Source of the DNA: Parafannyhessea umbonata
Lineage (GTDB): Bacteria; Actinomycetota; Coriobacteriia; Coriobacteriales; Atopobiaceae
DNA: 64,000 nucleotides
Direction of reading: 5' to 3'
Assembly (NCBI RefSeq): GCF_900111255.1
Contig: NZ_FOGP01000001.1
Coordinates: 284,894 to 348,893, forward strand
Below are positions 19,266 through 28,352 of the stretch, piece by piece. Numbering within the stretch: the first letter of the stretch is position 1; each line of letters begins with the position of its first letter. Made by a program: the position numbers and the translations under genes. The notes beneath the pieces were generated by a model. That model was not told the origin of the DNA and made no database searches. It saw nothing but the letters and a program-made list of their open reading frames with translations.

Positions 19266-19946
19266 CTATCTGAACCAGATGAAGAGAATGATGGACAGGC
19301 AGGTCCTGGCCATGTAGGAGATTGATTTGAAGAAGTTGAGATAGCTCGTTCCGCCCTGCCTGTCTCGCATTTCTGCCGGGACCTCGACGACCGTCGCGCC
19401 CTTGCGGATGAGGTATGCCATGGCATCGGGCTCGGGCTGGAGGTCGAAGCTCTTTGCGAACTTCTCGATCATCTTCCTGTTGTACATGCGCATTCCAGAC
19501 GTCGGGTCAGAGATGACCTGGCCGGAGGCGAACCTGATGAGTCCGGTGATGAGCTTTGCGCCGATGCCTCGAGCTCCAACGGCCCCTCCACCTGCGAGAT
19601 TCCTGGACGCGATGACGACGTCCGCCTTCTTCTGGGAGAGGGCCTCTGCCATCACGGGAATGTACGATGGGATGTGCTGCCCATCCGAGTCGATCTGGAC
19701 GGCTGCGTCGTAGCCGTTCCTGAGGGCGTACTTCATGCCGGTTCTGAAGCCGGATGCGAGGCCGCAGTTGATGGGAAGGTCGACGTGGTTGAGCCCGAGG
19801 CTGTCGCAGATGGGTCCTGTCGAGTCGCTTGACCCGTCGTTGATTACGAGATAGTCGACGTCGGGGCACGTCGAGGTAAGCTCCGCGATGGTTGACTCGA
19901 GGCACTCTTCTTCATTGTAGGCAGGAACAATTGCAAGGATTTTCAC
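19266..19946 (-). CDS. GT2 glycosyltransferase, polyprenyl-phosphate sugar synthase-like
   Basis: The 226-residue protein is a compact GT2 enzyme. It has KILAIVPAYNEEE, a DYLVINDGSSDST strand, QIDSDGQH (DxD-like), an SRN segment, and DPTSGMRMYNRK typical of dolichol-phosphate-mannose-synthase-like bacterial enzymes. These load a sugar from a nucleotide donor onto undecaprenyl phosphate for use outside the membrane. It has no large C-terminal membrane domain; the DUF2304 protein encoded next may supply that. Base composition is somewhat less GC-rich than in neighbouring operons. The sugar is unknown. Confidence 0.85.
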   Translation of the reverse strand: MKILAIVPAYNEEECLESTIAELTSTCPDVDYLVINDGSSDSTGPICDSLGLNHVDLPINCGLASGFRTGMKYALRNGYDAAVQIDSDGQHIPSYIPVMAEALSQKKADVVIASRNLAGGGAVGARGIGAKLITGLIRFASGQVISDPTSGMRMYNRKMIEKFAKSFDLQPEPDAMAYLIRKGATVVEVPAEMRDRQGGTSYLNFFKSISYMARTCLSIILFIWFR

Positions 19947-20064
19947 TGTAAGAACTCCAGAACGAAGTTGTCTGCGCTTCGGATGAATTATACCTAATGC
20001 CTAGTCAACCCCATAATTTCCAGCTGGATACCACACGAGTGTTCCCCGCTACGAAGGCAGAGGC

Positions 20065-22602
20065 ATGAGAAAGAAGCAGTTCAGAGACAACCACTCCGTA
20101 CCCGAGCTCTTGGCGCCGGCAGGTGGTCCCGAGCCCTTCAACGCTGCCCTGGCGGCAGGGGCGGATGCCATCTACTGCGGCCTGGGCAACGATTTCAACG
20201 CTCGCCGCGGAGCACGCAACTTCACGGACGAGACGTTCGCCGAGGCTTGCCGCGCCGCGCACCTTGCGGGCGCACGCGTCTACGTCACCGAGAACGTCGT
20301 CATCAGGACCGAGGAGATGCCGGCGGCGCTGGCGCTCGTCAGACGCGCGTGGCTGCTCGGTGCCGATGCGTTCATCATCCAAGACTGGGGGCTCCTCTCC
20401 GAGATCCAACGCCTGTGGCCGCAGATCGAGGTTCACGTGTCGACCCAGGCCAACGTCCACGATGCCAGGGGAACCGCCTGGTGCCGTGACCTGGGTGTCG
20501 ACCGCGTCACGCTCTCGCGCGAGCTTTCCGTTGCCGAGATCGAGCGCATTGCCCGGGAGGGCGTGGAGCTTGAGGGGTTCGGACACGGGGCGCTCTGCTT
20601 CTGCTACTCGGGCGTCTGCATGATGAGTTCGCTCGCCGGCAGCCGCTCGGCGAACCGCGGCCTGTGCGCACAGCCTTGCCGCCTGAAGTACGAGCTGGTC
20701 AACCAGGATGGAAAGCGCATCGCGCCCGTCGGCTGGGACCGGCCGCTGTGCCCCAGGGACTACTGCACCTTCGACGACGTCGAGCGCCTTGCCAAGGCAG
20801 GCCTGGGCTCGCTCAAGGTCGAGGGCCGCATGAAGGCCCCCGACTACGTCCACTCCGTCATCTCGGCGTACCGCGCCCAGCTTGATGACCTTGATGCGGG
20901 CCGCATTCCTCCGAAGGGGAGCGAGGATGCCCGTCGCGAGCTTCTGAAGCGAGCCTTCAATCGTGACTTTACCAACAGCTACCTCGATCACCGCTCCGAC
21001 AACGACATGATGAGCTACGAGCGCTCCAACAACCGTGGAGAGCTCGTCGGCAAGGTCATCGCGACCCGTGACCTGGGAAGCTCCAAGGTCAAGCGAGGTG
21101 GTCGTGCCGGCGGCCGCGACCGATTCCGCACCATCACGCGCGCCGAGGTCGACATCGTGCTCGACCGCCACGTGGGCAAGGGTGACCTGCTCGAGGTTCG
21201 CCCCATCGCAGACCCCACCCAGTTCCTCACCGTCCACGCCCAGGACGACGCCGACGCCGGTGCGACCATCACCTGCATTGCCTCCCGACCCATGGAGGTC
21301 GGCGCACCCGTGCGCGTCATCCGGTCCCAGGCCGCGATGGACGCCGGAGCGCGAGCCGCCAAGGGCGAAGACGCCCCCAAGCGCAAGGTTGCCGTCCGCG
21401 TTCTTGCCAGGCAGGGGGAGCCCTTCTGCGTGGAGCTCGAGACGCTTGATGGCATCATCGCTCGTGCCGAGGGCTTCGTCGTCGAGCCTGCAAGGACCAA
21501 GGCCGTCTGCGAGGGCGACCTTGTGGAGCACGTGGGCCGGATGGGACAGACGCCCTTTGACCCTGTCTCCTTTGACGTCGAGCTCGACGAGGGCTGCGGC
21601 ATGGGCTTTTCGGCGGTGCACAAGGTGCGCGCGGCCGCCTGTGAGCTGCTCGTGCAGAAGATCCTTGGGCCATCGAGCGCCTCCGTGCGCGAGCGGGACC
21701 TGGCTTCCGTTCCGTCCGTGGACGAGCTTGCGGCCGCGTCCTCGGAGAAGAGGGGGGCGTGCGGCATCGCCACTCCTGGCTCTCGCGACGCCTCGGCTGA
21801 GGTCTGCGCACTCGTCCCCTCCGCCGCGGTTGCCCGTGCGGCTGCCGAGGCCGGCGCCACGCGCATCTATGCGACGGCGGACACCCTTTTGGCCGACCGC
21901 GACGCGGATTGGCCCGAGGGCGTGCAAGTCGTGCCTTGGCTGGACGAGGTCTGCCGCGAGTGCGACCACGAGCGCCTCGACCCCTTCGTTCGCGAGGGGA
22001 GGGCCTGCGGCGTGGGCAACGTGAGCGAGCTCGCGCTTGCCGTCGAGCGTGGCGCCGCGGCTGAGGTTCGCCCCTGCATTCCCGTCCACAACGAGAGCTG
22101 CCTGGTCGAGCTCGAGCGGGCCGGGGCCCAGGGATTCTGGCTGTCTCCCGAACTCACGCTCGAGGAGATCTGCGCCCTCGCGCCTCGCTCCTCGGTTCCC
22201 GTCGGGCTCGTGGTCTCGGGTCGCACGCGTGCCATGACTAGCGAGCACTGCGTGCTGCAGGCGGCCAATAGGTGCATCCACGAATGCGCGCGCTGCAAGC
22301 TGCGCCAGCAGAAGAACTCGCTGCGTGACCAGGACGGCTCGCTCCTTCCCGTGCGCACCGACCTGCAGGGGCGCAGCCGCATCTACTCGGCGCACCCGCT
22401 CGATGCGACTCCGCAGGCCACCGAGCTCCTTGCGGCCGGCGTCAGCCGCCTGATGGCCGACTGCACCCTGCTCGACGCCGACGAGGCGGCCTTTGCCGTC
22501 CAGCGAGTCGTGCGCGCGGTCGAGGCCGTTCGCCAGGGCAGGCGTCCCGCCGCCCGCGCCCAGGGCTCGGTCTCGGGCCACCTCTTTGCGGGAATCGCCT
22601 AG
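20065..22602 (+). CDS. U32 family peptidase-like protein (collagenase-like, with DUF3656)
   Basis: This is a long-form U32 protein of 845 residues. The start shows PELLAPAGGPEPFNAALAAGADAIYCGL, the family's TIM-barrel opening. The U32 signature follows: HGALCFCYSGVCMMSS, then SANRGLCAQPCRLKY. A DUF3656-like middle and a Cys-rich end (NRCIHECARCKLRQ) follow. Long U32 proteins include RlhA, needed for 5-hydroxycytidine in 23S rRNA, and proteins annotated as collagenase-like proteases. Which activity applies cannot be decided here, but the conserved cysteines fit an RNA-modification role. The start at 20065 has a modest purine-rich site. The gene stands alone between the leftward pair and the nifU-like gene. 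Confidence 0.85.
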   Translation: MRKKQFRDNHSVPELLAPAGGPEPFNAALAAGADAIYCGLGNDFNARRGARNFTDETFAEACRAAHLAGARVYVTENVVIRTEEMPAALALVRRAWLLGADAFIIQDWGLLSEIQRLWPQIEVHVSTQANVHDARGTAWCRDLGVDRVTLSRELSVAEIERIAREGVELEGFGHGALCFCYSGVCMMSSLAGSRSANRGLCAQPCRLKYELVNQDGKRIAPVGWDRPLCPRDYCTFDDVERLAKAGLGSLKVEGRMKAPDYVHSVISAYRAQLDDLDAGRIPPKGSEDARRELLKRAFNRDFTNSYLDHRSDNDMMSYERSNNRGELVGKVIATRDLGSSKVKRGGRAGGRDRFRTITRAEVDIVLDRHVGKGDLLEVRPIADPTQFLTVHAQDDADAGATITCIASRPMEVGAPVRVIRSQAAMDAGARAAKGEDAPKRKVAVRVLARQGEPFCVELETLDGIIARAEGFVVEPARTKAVCEGDLVEHVGRMGQTPFDPVSFDVELDEGCGMGFSAVHKVRAAACELLVQKILGPSSASVRERDLASVPSVDELAAASSEKRGACGIATPGSRDASAEVCALVPSAAVARAAAEAGATRIYATADTLLADRDADWPEGVQVVPWLDEVCRECDHERLDPFVREGRACGVGNVSELALAVERGAAAEVRPCIPVHNESCLVELERAGAQGFWLSPELTLEEICALAPRSSVPVGLVVSGRTRAMTSEHCVLQAANRCIHECARCKLRQQKNSLRDQDGSLLPVRTDLQGRSRIYSAHPLDATPQATELLAAGVSRLMADCTLLDADEAAFAVQRVVRAVEAVRQGRRPAARAQGSVSGHLFAGIA

Positions 22603-22748
22603 ATCTCCCAATGTCGTTTGGGTTTCTCGCCTGAGCAGCGCGGGCGAATGGGTAGACTTGAACCAATTGAAAGTAACGCGGTGGGATTTCGCCGAGAGCA
22701 GCGGGCACGCTTGCTCGCTCCCGCCGGGCAAGGAAGGACCGTTTAGAC

Positions 22749-23024
22749 ATGGCAGAGAACCAGACCAAGCAAGAGAACGCCAAGACCCCCGTCAACGTCG
22801 AGCTCCTCGAGGCTACCCTCGACGTGATTCGCCAGAGCCTCCAGGCCGACGGCGGCGACGTTGCGCTCGTGAACGTCGACGACCAGGGCGTCGTTACCCT
22901 TGAGATGCAGGGCGCGTGCGCAGGATGCCCGCTCTCGAGCATTGACATGAGCGAGGGCATCGAGCGCATCCTTATGGAGCACGTGCCGGGCGTGACGAAG
23001 GTCCAGCCTGCCATGGAGTGGTAA
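22749..23024 (+). CDS. NifU C-terminal domain protein (Fe-S cluster scaffold/carrier)
   Basis: This 91-residue protein is a single NifU C-terminal (Nfu) domain. It has LDVIRQSLQADGGDVALVNV and the CxxC motif at C57-C60 (GACAGCPLSS), which binds an Fe-S cluster between two subunits. A GGAAGGA site lies upstream of the ATG. A 10-bp hairpin after the stop suggests monocistronic expression. The 146 bp between the U32 stop and this gene contains no gene that I can recognise. Confidence 0.9.
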   Translation: MAENQTKQENAKTPVNVELLEATLDVIRQSLQADGGDVALVNVDDQGVVTLEMQGACAGCPLSSIDMSEGIERILMEHVPGVTKVQPAMEW

Positions 23025-23050
23025 GCCCTTCTCGCTGGAAGAATATTGGA

Positions 23051-23079
23051 GGCGGTGTGCTATGGCTTGGCGCACCGCC
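23051..23079 (+). terminator. Terminator after the nifU-like gene
   Basis: GGCGGTGTGC (23051-23060) pairs with GCGCACCGCC (23070-23079) with one G-T pair and a 9-nt loop, followed by TTCTCGTGTTCTTT. Confidence 0.6.
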
Positions 23080-23204
23080 TTCTCGTGTTCTTTCCGCTGT
23101 GGAATGAGTAAGGACGCTCAGCCTAGGGGGTTATCATTTATGGGTCTGATTTGCGCTGGCGAGTATGCCGATGCAACGCAAGCAATTGAACGCTGAGGAT
23201 ATAT

Positions 23205-24479
23205 ATGACGGAAGATAGGTCTGGTAAGGTTTCCACCAAAGGCGTCCCAGCCCCCGTGTCGCTGAGGAGGAACATCCTCTTTAACACCATTGGGAGCCTT
23301 ATGTACCAGGGGTGCCAGTGGCTCACTACCGTCCTTGTGGTTATCCTTTCGGGGTATACCGATTCAGGCATTCTTGCGTTGGCCATGACTGTGGGCGTGA
23401 TGTTTAACCCCATAGGAACCTATTCGATGAGAACCTTTCAGGTGTCCGACGTTGAGGGTCGCTATACGCATGCCAACTACTGTGCGTTTAGGATTCTCAC
23501 CATTGCCATCGGCGTTGCTCTCGTCTCTCCGTACGCCCTGTTCGTCTCGGGTGAACCTTCCATATTCCTGACGGTATTCATATATCTGCTCTTTAAGGTG
23601 GACGAGGCATTTTCTGACGTCCTTTACGGCGTTGACCAGCGTGCGGAGAGGATGGACTACATTGGAGTGTCGCAGTTCCTTCGCGGTGTCTTGATCGTCT
23701 TGTCCTTCTCGTGCGCGCTTTTCGTTGCGCACAGCATTGATCTTGCCGTCTTCGGGATGTTTGTTGCCTGCGCATTGGTGACGGTTATGTATGACATTCC
23801 GCATGCCCTTCGCTTCGCATCCCTTCGTCCGACGATCTCATGGGCGGATGCGCGTAGTCTTCTGTTCGAGTGCTGGCCAATGGTTGTTGCCACGTTACTT
23901 ATTAGTATGGTTGTCTCTGTTGCGAGGCAGTATTACAGCTATGCCTTCGGTGTCGACCAGCTTGGTCTGTACGCTGCGGTTGCAACTCCTGCCGTGCTGG
24001 TTCAGGCCATGGCTCGCTTCCTCTACTCGCCGTCTCTTGTTCCGCTTGCCGAGCGATGGACGTCTGGGGACATGGGCTCTTTCATTTCGTATCTGAAGAA
24101 GGCTGCTCTCCTTATGCTGGCTGTGGTTGGCTTCGTTGCGGTTGGCCTTTCGCTTGCTGGACCGGTTTTGCTGCCTTTGGTATACGGACAGTCGATTACG
24201 GACTACGTGTATCTGTTCCCCATGGTGCTGGTCGGTACGGGCCTCATCGCGTTCCTTTGGCTCTTTTCGGATGTGCTGATTGTCTGTAGGGACATGAAGG
24301 GGCTGCTGGTTACCGATGCGGCGGCGTTTGCGGTTTCGCTTGCGCTCGTTATTCCTCTTGAGATGCTATTCGGCATGAATGGCATTAACTTTGTCGTGGT
24401 CATTTCGATGGCAGCCGGTCTGGCCATTGCATGTGCGAGGATTGCAAAGCTTGCAAAGCGGCAGTCCGTTCGAAGCTAG
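23205..24479 (+). CDS. Polysaccharide flippase (Wzx-like, MOP superfamily)
   Basis: The 424-residue, very hydrophobic protein has about 12 membrane segments. It opens with LRRNILFNTIGSLMYQGCQWL, as oligosaccharide flippases do (cytosolic start, then NxxGS in the first helix). It probably flips a lipid-linked oligosaccharide to the outer face. Base composition is clearly less GC-rich than neighbours (many T-ending codons, for example around 23880-23940), pointing to a different origin. GT8 and GT2 genes follow at once, forming a small glycan cassette. The start has a weak TGAGGAT site. Confidence 0.82.
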   Translation: MTEDRSGKVSTKGVPAPVSLRRNILFNTIGSLMYQGCQWLTTVLVVILSGYTDSGILALAMTVGVMFNPIGTYSMRTFQVSDVEGRYTHANYCAFRILTIAIGVALVSPYALFVSGEPSIFLTVFIYLLFKVDEAFSDVLYGVDQRAERMDYIGVSQFLRGVLIVLSFSCALFVAHSIDLAVFGMFVACALVTVMYDIPHALRFASLRPTISWADARSLLFECWPMVVATLLISMVVSVARQYYSYAFGVDQLGLYAAVATPAVLVQAMARFLYSPSLVPLAERWTSGDMGSFISYLKKAALLMLAVVGFVAVGLSLAGPVLLPLVYGQSITDYVYLFPMVLVGTGLIAFLWLFSDVLIVCRDMKGLLVTDAAAFAVSLALVIPLEMLFGMNGINFVVVISMAAGLAIACARIAKLAKRQSVRS

Positions 24480-24506
24480 TTGGAATTACTAGGGGAGAGG
24501 TTAGCC

Positions 24507-25502
24507 TTGAACATTCTGTATGAGCTTGACAGCAATTTTGCCCCTCAGGTCTGCGCGAGCATGGCCTCGCTGTGCGATAGCAACAGGGACGTCGAGGACA
24601 TTCATTTCTATATCTTTGGTCTTGCCCTTAACTCGACGGCTGCCGAGAACCTGCGCAGAGTCGCAAGAGAATTCGGACGCTCAATCGACATCATCGCCAT
24701 CGACGGCTTCATGGAAGCGTTTGGTAACTTTGATACATTTGGCTGGAGCGAGATCGTCCTCTCGCGCCTTCTAATGGCTAGATTCCTTCCCGAGGGCGTC
24801 AACAGGGTGCTGCATTTGGATGGCGACACCATTGTCCTTTCAAGCCTCAAAGACTATTGGAACACTGAGTTTGAGGGCGATCAGGTCATTGCCGGATGCA
24901 TCGAAGCAACCGTTGACAGGGACAGACTCGAGGCCCTTGGGCTCGCACGCTCGCAGTACTTCAACGCTGGCGTGCTCCTCGTTGATCTCAAGCGCTGGAG
25001 GGAAGAGGGGATAGAGCGGAAGATCGTGGACTACTGTCTCGAGAACGGGGACAAACTGTTTGCGAACGACCAGGATGCCATCAACATCGTGCTCAAGGGG
25101 CGCATCAAGGCCGTCTCTCCTGCTTACAACTGGTGCAACTCCTACGTCTTCTACAATTACAGGACGCTCAATTCCCTCATGCGAGGAGTTCCCTATTACA
25201 GCAAGGATGAGTACAAGCGCGGCACCAGCAAGCCCGCTATCATCCACTATCTTGGTGAGGAACGTCCCTGGCGCGAGGGCAACAAGCATCGCTATCGCGA
25301 TGAGTACCTGCGCTACCTTGGCGCGACGCCTTATAAGGGAGTCGGGATGGAGCAGGGGTGGCGTGGCTATTTCGTTGCTTGGAACGTCTTTAACGCACTT
25401 ATGCATCCGTTCCCCATGGCGAGGTATCGAATCATTACGAGGCTGATTCCTGTCGTGATGGAGAAGAGGAAGCGGGCTCGCAAGAAGGATGCGGAGAACT
25501 AG
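24507..25502 (+). CDS. GT8 family glycosyltransferase
   Basis: This 331-residue protein resembles the lipopolysaccharide galactosyl/glucosyltransferase type of GT8. It begins NILYELDSNFAPQVCASMASL, has LHLDGDTIVL with the DxD at 105 and 107, YFNAGVLLVDLKRWR and IIHYLGEERPW. The frame opens at a TTG at 24480, next to the flippase stop, but the TTG at 24507 has a GGGGAGAGG site in front and starts exactly at the conserved N-terminus, so I prefer it. It is the second gene of the AT-richer cassette. The donor is unknown. Confidence 0.85.
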   Translation: MNILYELDSNFAPQVCASMASLCDSNRDVEDIHFYIFGLALNSTAAENLRRVAREFGRSIDIIAIDGFMEAFGNFDTFGWSEIVLSRLLMARFLPEGVNRVLHLDGDTIVLSSLKDYWNTEFEGDQVIAGCIEATVDRDRLEALGLARSQYFNAGVLLVDLKRWREEGIERKIVDYCLENGDKLFANDQDAINIVLKGRIKAVSPAYNWCNSYVFYNYRTLNSLMRGVPYYSKDEYKRGTSKPAIIHYLGEERPWREGNKHRYRDEYLRYLGATPYKGVGMEQGWRGYFVAWNVFNALMHPFPMARYRIITRLIPVVMEKRKRARKKDAEN

Positions 25503-25532
25503 TTGAGGCAAGGCAAAAGGGGAACCCTAAAA

Positions 25533-26327
25533 ATGGCGAACGTAAGGCATACATTTGCGATTTGCGCGTACGGCAAGAGCGAGTATCTTACCGAGTGCAT
25601 CGAGTCCGTTCTCAATCAGGAAGGGGTGCGAAGCGAGGTCTACATCGCCACGTCCACTCCGAGTGACTGGTTGAGCGACATCGCGAATCGCTATGGCCTT
25701 CCTGTCTACGTAAATGACGGGGAGCATGGGATCGGACAGGACTGGAACTTCGCCTATTCCAAGGCTACGGGCGACTACGTCACGATTGCTCATCAGGATG
25801 ACGTCTATTGCCCAGGCTATGCCGCCGAGGCGCTAAGGGCGGTAGACGAGTCGCACGCCCCGGTGATCTTCTTCAGCAATTACGGTGAGCTCAGGAATGG
25901 GATTCGTGTCGACGATGACAGGCTGCTTTCCGTTAAGCGATTCTTGCTGAGGCCACTGGAGAACAGGTGCAACGCATCGAGTGCCAGGGCGAAGCGCCGT
26001 GCAATGGCCTATGGCTCCGCAATTTGCTGCCCTGCGGTTACTCTGTGCAGGAAGAACGTTCCCAATCCGCCCTTCAAGACCAGCATGCGATGTGACCTCG
26101 ATTGGGATACCTGGGAGACCCTTTCTCGCATTCCGGGAGACTTCCTCTACTCGAAGAAGATTCTCATGTATCACCGAATCCACGAGGAGTCGACCACGAC
26201 CAAGCTCATCGAAAACAACGTCCGTGGCTCCGAAGACCTTGAAATGCTATCGAGGTTCTGGCCTACTCCCGTCGCCAGGGCTATCAATCACTTCTACTCG
26301 ATCGGAATGAACTCGAACGCCGTATAG
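25533..26327 (+). CDS. Small GT2 glycosyltransferase
   Basis: The 264-residue protein starts at an ATG (25533) behind AAGGGGAA; an upstream in-frame TTG at 25503 lacks that spacing. GT2 features are HTFAICAYGKSEYLTECIESVLNQ (with the usual P position replaced by C-A-Y), GIGQDWNFAYSKATGDYVTIAHQDD (AHQDD as the acidic site) and a C-terminal LDWDTWETLS segment. Related small GT2 proteins are often annotated as teichoic-acid or capsule glycosyltransferases. It is the last gene of the flippase cassette; a terminator follows. Confidence 0.8.
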   Translation: MANVRHTFAICAYGKSEYLTECIESVLNQEGVRSEVYIATSTPSDWLSDIANRYGLPVYVNDGEHGIGQDWNFAYSKATGDYVTIAHQDDVYCPGYAAEALRAVDESHAPVIFFSNYGELRNGIRVDDDRLLSVKRFLLRPLENRCNASSARAKRRAMAYGSAICCPAVTLCRKNVPNPPFKTSMRCDLDWDTWETLSRIPGDFLYSKKILMYHRIHEESTTTKLIENNVRGSEDLEMLSRFWPTPVARAINHFYSIGMNSNAV

Positions 26328-26396
26328 GCATGTTGGCACGCTCCTTACTACAAAGGTGCGAACGGGAGGCGCGGAGCGGGCGGTGCGTTAAGAATT

Positions 26397-26414
26397 GGGC
26401 GCGTCGCCCTTTTT
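26397..26414 (+). terminator. Terminator after the flippase cassette
   Basis: GGGCG (26397-26401) and CGCCC (26405-26409) form a short stem with a 3-nt loop, followed by TTTTT (26410-26414). The stem is only 5 bp but GC-pure. Confidence 0.5.
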
Positions 26415-26480
26415 GCTACTATCGTCACTTAAGCGCAGACTTGCGTACTCTTAATCGTTGGCAGGGGAGAAGACCTTTCC

Positions 26481-27344
26481 ATGTGGCTTGATGCTCTGTA
26501 CCACTCTCTCGATCCCATCGCGTTCCAGCTGGGACCCGTCGTCGTACGCTGGTATGGCCTCGCGTACTTCTTCGGCTTCATCTGCGCGGCATACGTGATC
26601 TACCGTACGGCACGCCGCTGGGGGACCGACCTTTCCGTCGACGACGTGACCACGGTCATCGTCTCCATCGCATTTGGCGTGATCATCGGTGCCCGCCTGT
26701 TCTACGTGTTCTTCTACGGAGACGGCTACTACCTGGCCAACCCCATCAAGATCCTCGCCACCAACGAGGGAGGCATGAGCTTCCATGGCGGCCTGGTGGG
26801 TGCGGTCGTAGGGGGCGCCCTCGCCTGCAGGCGCCTGCACTTCTCCATTCCCACGATGTGCGACCTGGCTGCGTGCGGCGCTCCGTTGGGCCTCTTCTTC
26901 GGAAGGTGCGCGAACTTCGTCAACGGCGAGCTGTGGGGCAAGCCCACGGACCTTCCCTGGGGAGTCATGTTCTCGGATGCCGGTGGCGGGAGCGTGTATC
27001 GCCACCCCTCTCAGCTCTACGAGGCCATTCTGGAGGGCTTGGTGATCTTCGCGGTGCTCTTCGTCCTCTCGCGCAAGAGGCCCGCGCGCCCCCAGGGCAC
27101 CTTCATCGGGACGTTCCTCATGCTGTATGGCGTGTTCCGCTTCGCCATCGAGTTCGTGCGCCTTCCCGACGAGCAGCTCGGCTACCTTCTGGGAACCAAC
27201 TGGCTCACCATGGGACAGTGCCTCTCGGTGCCTGTCTTCCTTGCGGGGGTCGCCGTGCTGGTCGTGGCACATCGGCTCAATCGACCGCAGGAGGGCTTCC
27301 TAGACGTCGCGGAGGGTGACGGGCAGTTCGTTCGTAACGAGTAA
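26481..27344 (+). CDS. lgt: Prolipoprotein diacylglyceryl transferase
   Basis: This 287-residue polytopic membrane enzyme adds diacylglycerol to the lipobox cysteine of prelipoproteins. Signatures are VRWYGLAYFFGF, SFHGGLVGA, the Lgt box FGRCANFVNGELWGKPTDLPWG (GRxxNFxNGE), and RHPSQLYEAILEG. Seven membrane segments fit the length. A GGGGAGAAG site precedes the ATG. A single-gene unit, or one with the SGNH hydrolase 22 nt downstream, is possible. Confidence 0.95.
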   Translation: MWLDALYHSLDPIAFQLGPVVVRWYGLAYFFGFICAAYVIYRTARRWGTDLSVDDVTTVIVSIAFGVIIGARLFYVFFYGDGYYLANPIKILATNEGGMSFHGGLVGAVVGGALACRRLHFSIPTMCDLAACGAPLGLFFGRCANFVNGELWGKPTDLPWGVMFSDAGGGSVYRHPSQLYEAILEGLVIFAVLFVLSRKRPARPQGTFIGTFLMLYGVFRFAIEFVRLPDEQLGYLLGTNWLTMGQCLSVPVFLAGVAVLVVAHRLNRPQEGFLDVAEGDGQFVRNE

Positions 27345-27366
27345 TTCTGATTCGAGGTTGTAGGTT

Positions 27367-28272
27367 TTGACCAAGCATCTATCGCATAGCCAGGAGAAGG
27401 ACAAGAAGGACGATGCGGGACAGCCCGACCTCCCTGGCATTGGTCTGCGCATAGCGCTTGCCCTGCTGTTCATCCTGGTCATTGCGGCGACGGGAGTCTT
27501 TCTTGTGATTGCCGGCATAGTTCCCAATCCCCCTTCTAGCCCGACGGGGGGCCATCAGCTCCGGACCTCGAGCGACGCGCAAGGCGCCCTTGTCGTGACC
27601 GACGAGCAGGACGAGTCGGACATGAGCCTCAACGAGCTGTTCGGCCTGGGAAGGGTCGACTCGGTCAGGCTCATCGGCGACTCCATCACGGCGGGCTACC
27701 TGTGCGACGGCTTCGACACGCTTCCTACCGGGCCGACCATGGTCTATTCGGGTCCTGAGGGCACCGCGTTCGAGGTCTCGGATAAGATTCCCTGCTGGGC
27801 AAACGACTTCAGGACCTGGGCTACCGACCATGGCGTGACGTCCTTCGTCAACGCCGGCGTCAGCGGCTGGCGCATGCAGTACCTGGCCGAGCACCCCGAG
27901 GCCTGGCTGGGCGACGGCGCCGACGTCATCGTCGTCATGCTGGGTACCAACGACGCGAGCAAGTGCTCAATCGACGACTTCAGGTCCTACGCCGAGACCG
28001 CGCTCGATGCCGCCGCTGCCAAGTGCAAGAGGCTCATCGTCGTGACGCCTCCCGACAACAGGCGAACCGATGCCAGGGTCCTCTACAGCATTGACCAGGT
28101 CGACGAGGTGCTGACGCAGGTCTGCGAGCAGAGGGGCTACGAGCACTACTCGCTCTACGACGCACTCGAGCTCTACAGCGACGACTTCAACCGCGACCAG
28201 GTCCATCCCACCTCTGCGGGATCGCACAAGCTCTGGCTCTCGCTCAAGGAGCAGATGGGCCTCGCGGACTAG
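27367..28272 (+). CDS. Membrane-anchored SGNH/GDSL hydrolase
   Basis: The 301-residue protein starts at a TTG behind GAGG. A charged N-tail (HSQEKDKKDD) and one membrane helix (RIALALLFILVIAATGVFLVIAG) put the catalytic domain outside the cell. SGNH blocks are visible: IGDSITAGY (Ser106), NAGVSGW (Gly), MLGTNDAS (Asn) and DQVHPTS (Asp277, His280). Such enzymes de-esterify or transfer acyl groups on polysaccharides or peptidoglycan. Two acyltransferase genes elsewhere in the window make surface-glycan acetyl turnover a reasonable guess. Confidence 0.8.
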   Translation: MTKHLSHSQEKDKKDDAGQPDLPGIGLRIALALLFILVIAATGVFLVIAGIVPNPPSSPTGGHQLRTSSDAQGALVVTDEQDESDMSLNELFGLGRVDSVRLIGDSITAGYLCDGFDTLPTGPTMVYSGPEGTAFEVSDKIPCWANDFRTWATDHGVTSFVNAGVSGWRMQYLAEHPEAWLGDGADVIVVMLGTNDASKCSIDDFRSYAETALDAAAAKCKRLIVVTPPDNRRTDARVLYSIDQVDEVLTQVCEQRGYEHYSLYDALELYSDDFNRDQVHPTSAGSHKLWLSLKEQMGLAD

Positions 28273-28352
28273 TACGGCCCGCCCGTGCCATAGGGGAGCC
28301 ACCGACCCACCTGCCGCCTCTAGAATGGTGAGCAACGACGACGTTGGGGGCG

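Noticed and set aside
20005-22731. A 908-codon leftward open frame opposite the U32 gene
   Set aside because: It is an antisense shadow of a well-supported gene, without domain motifs or a credible ribosome site.
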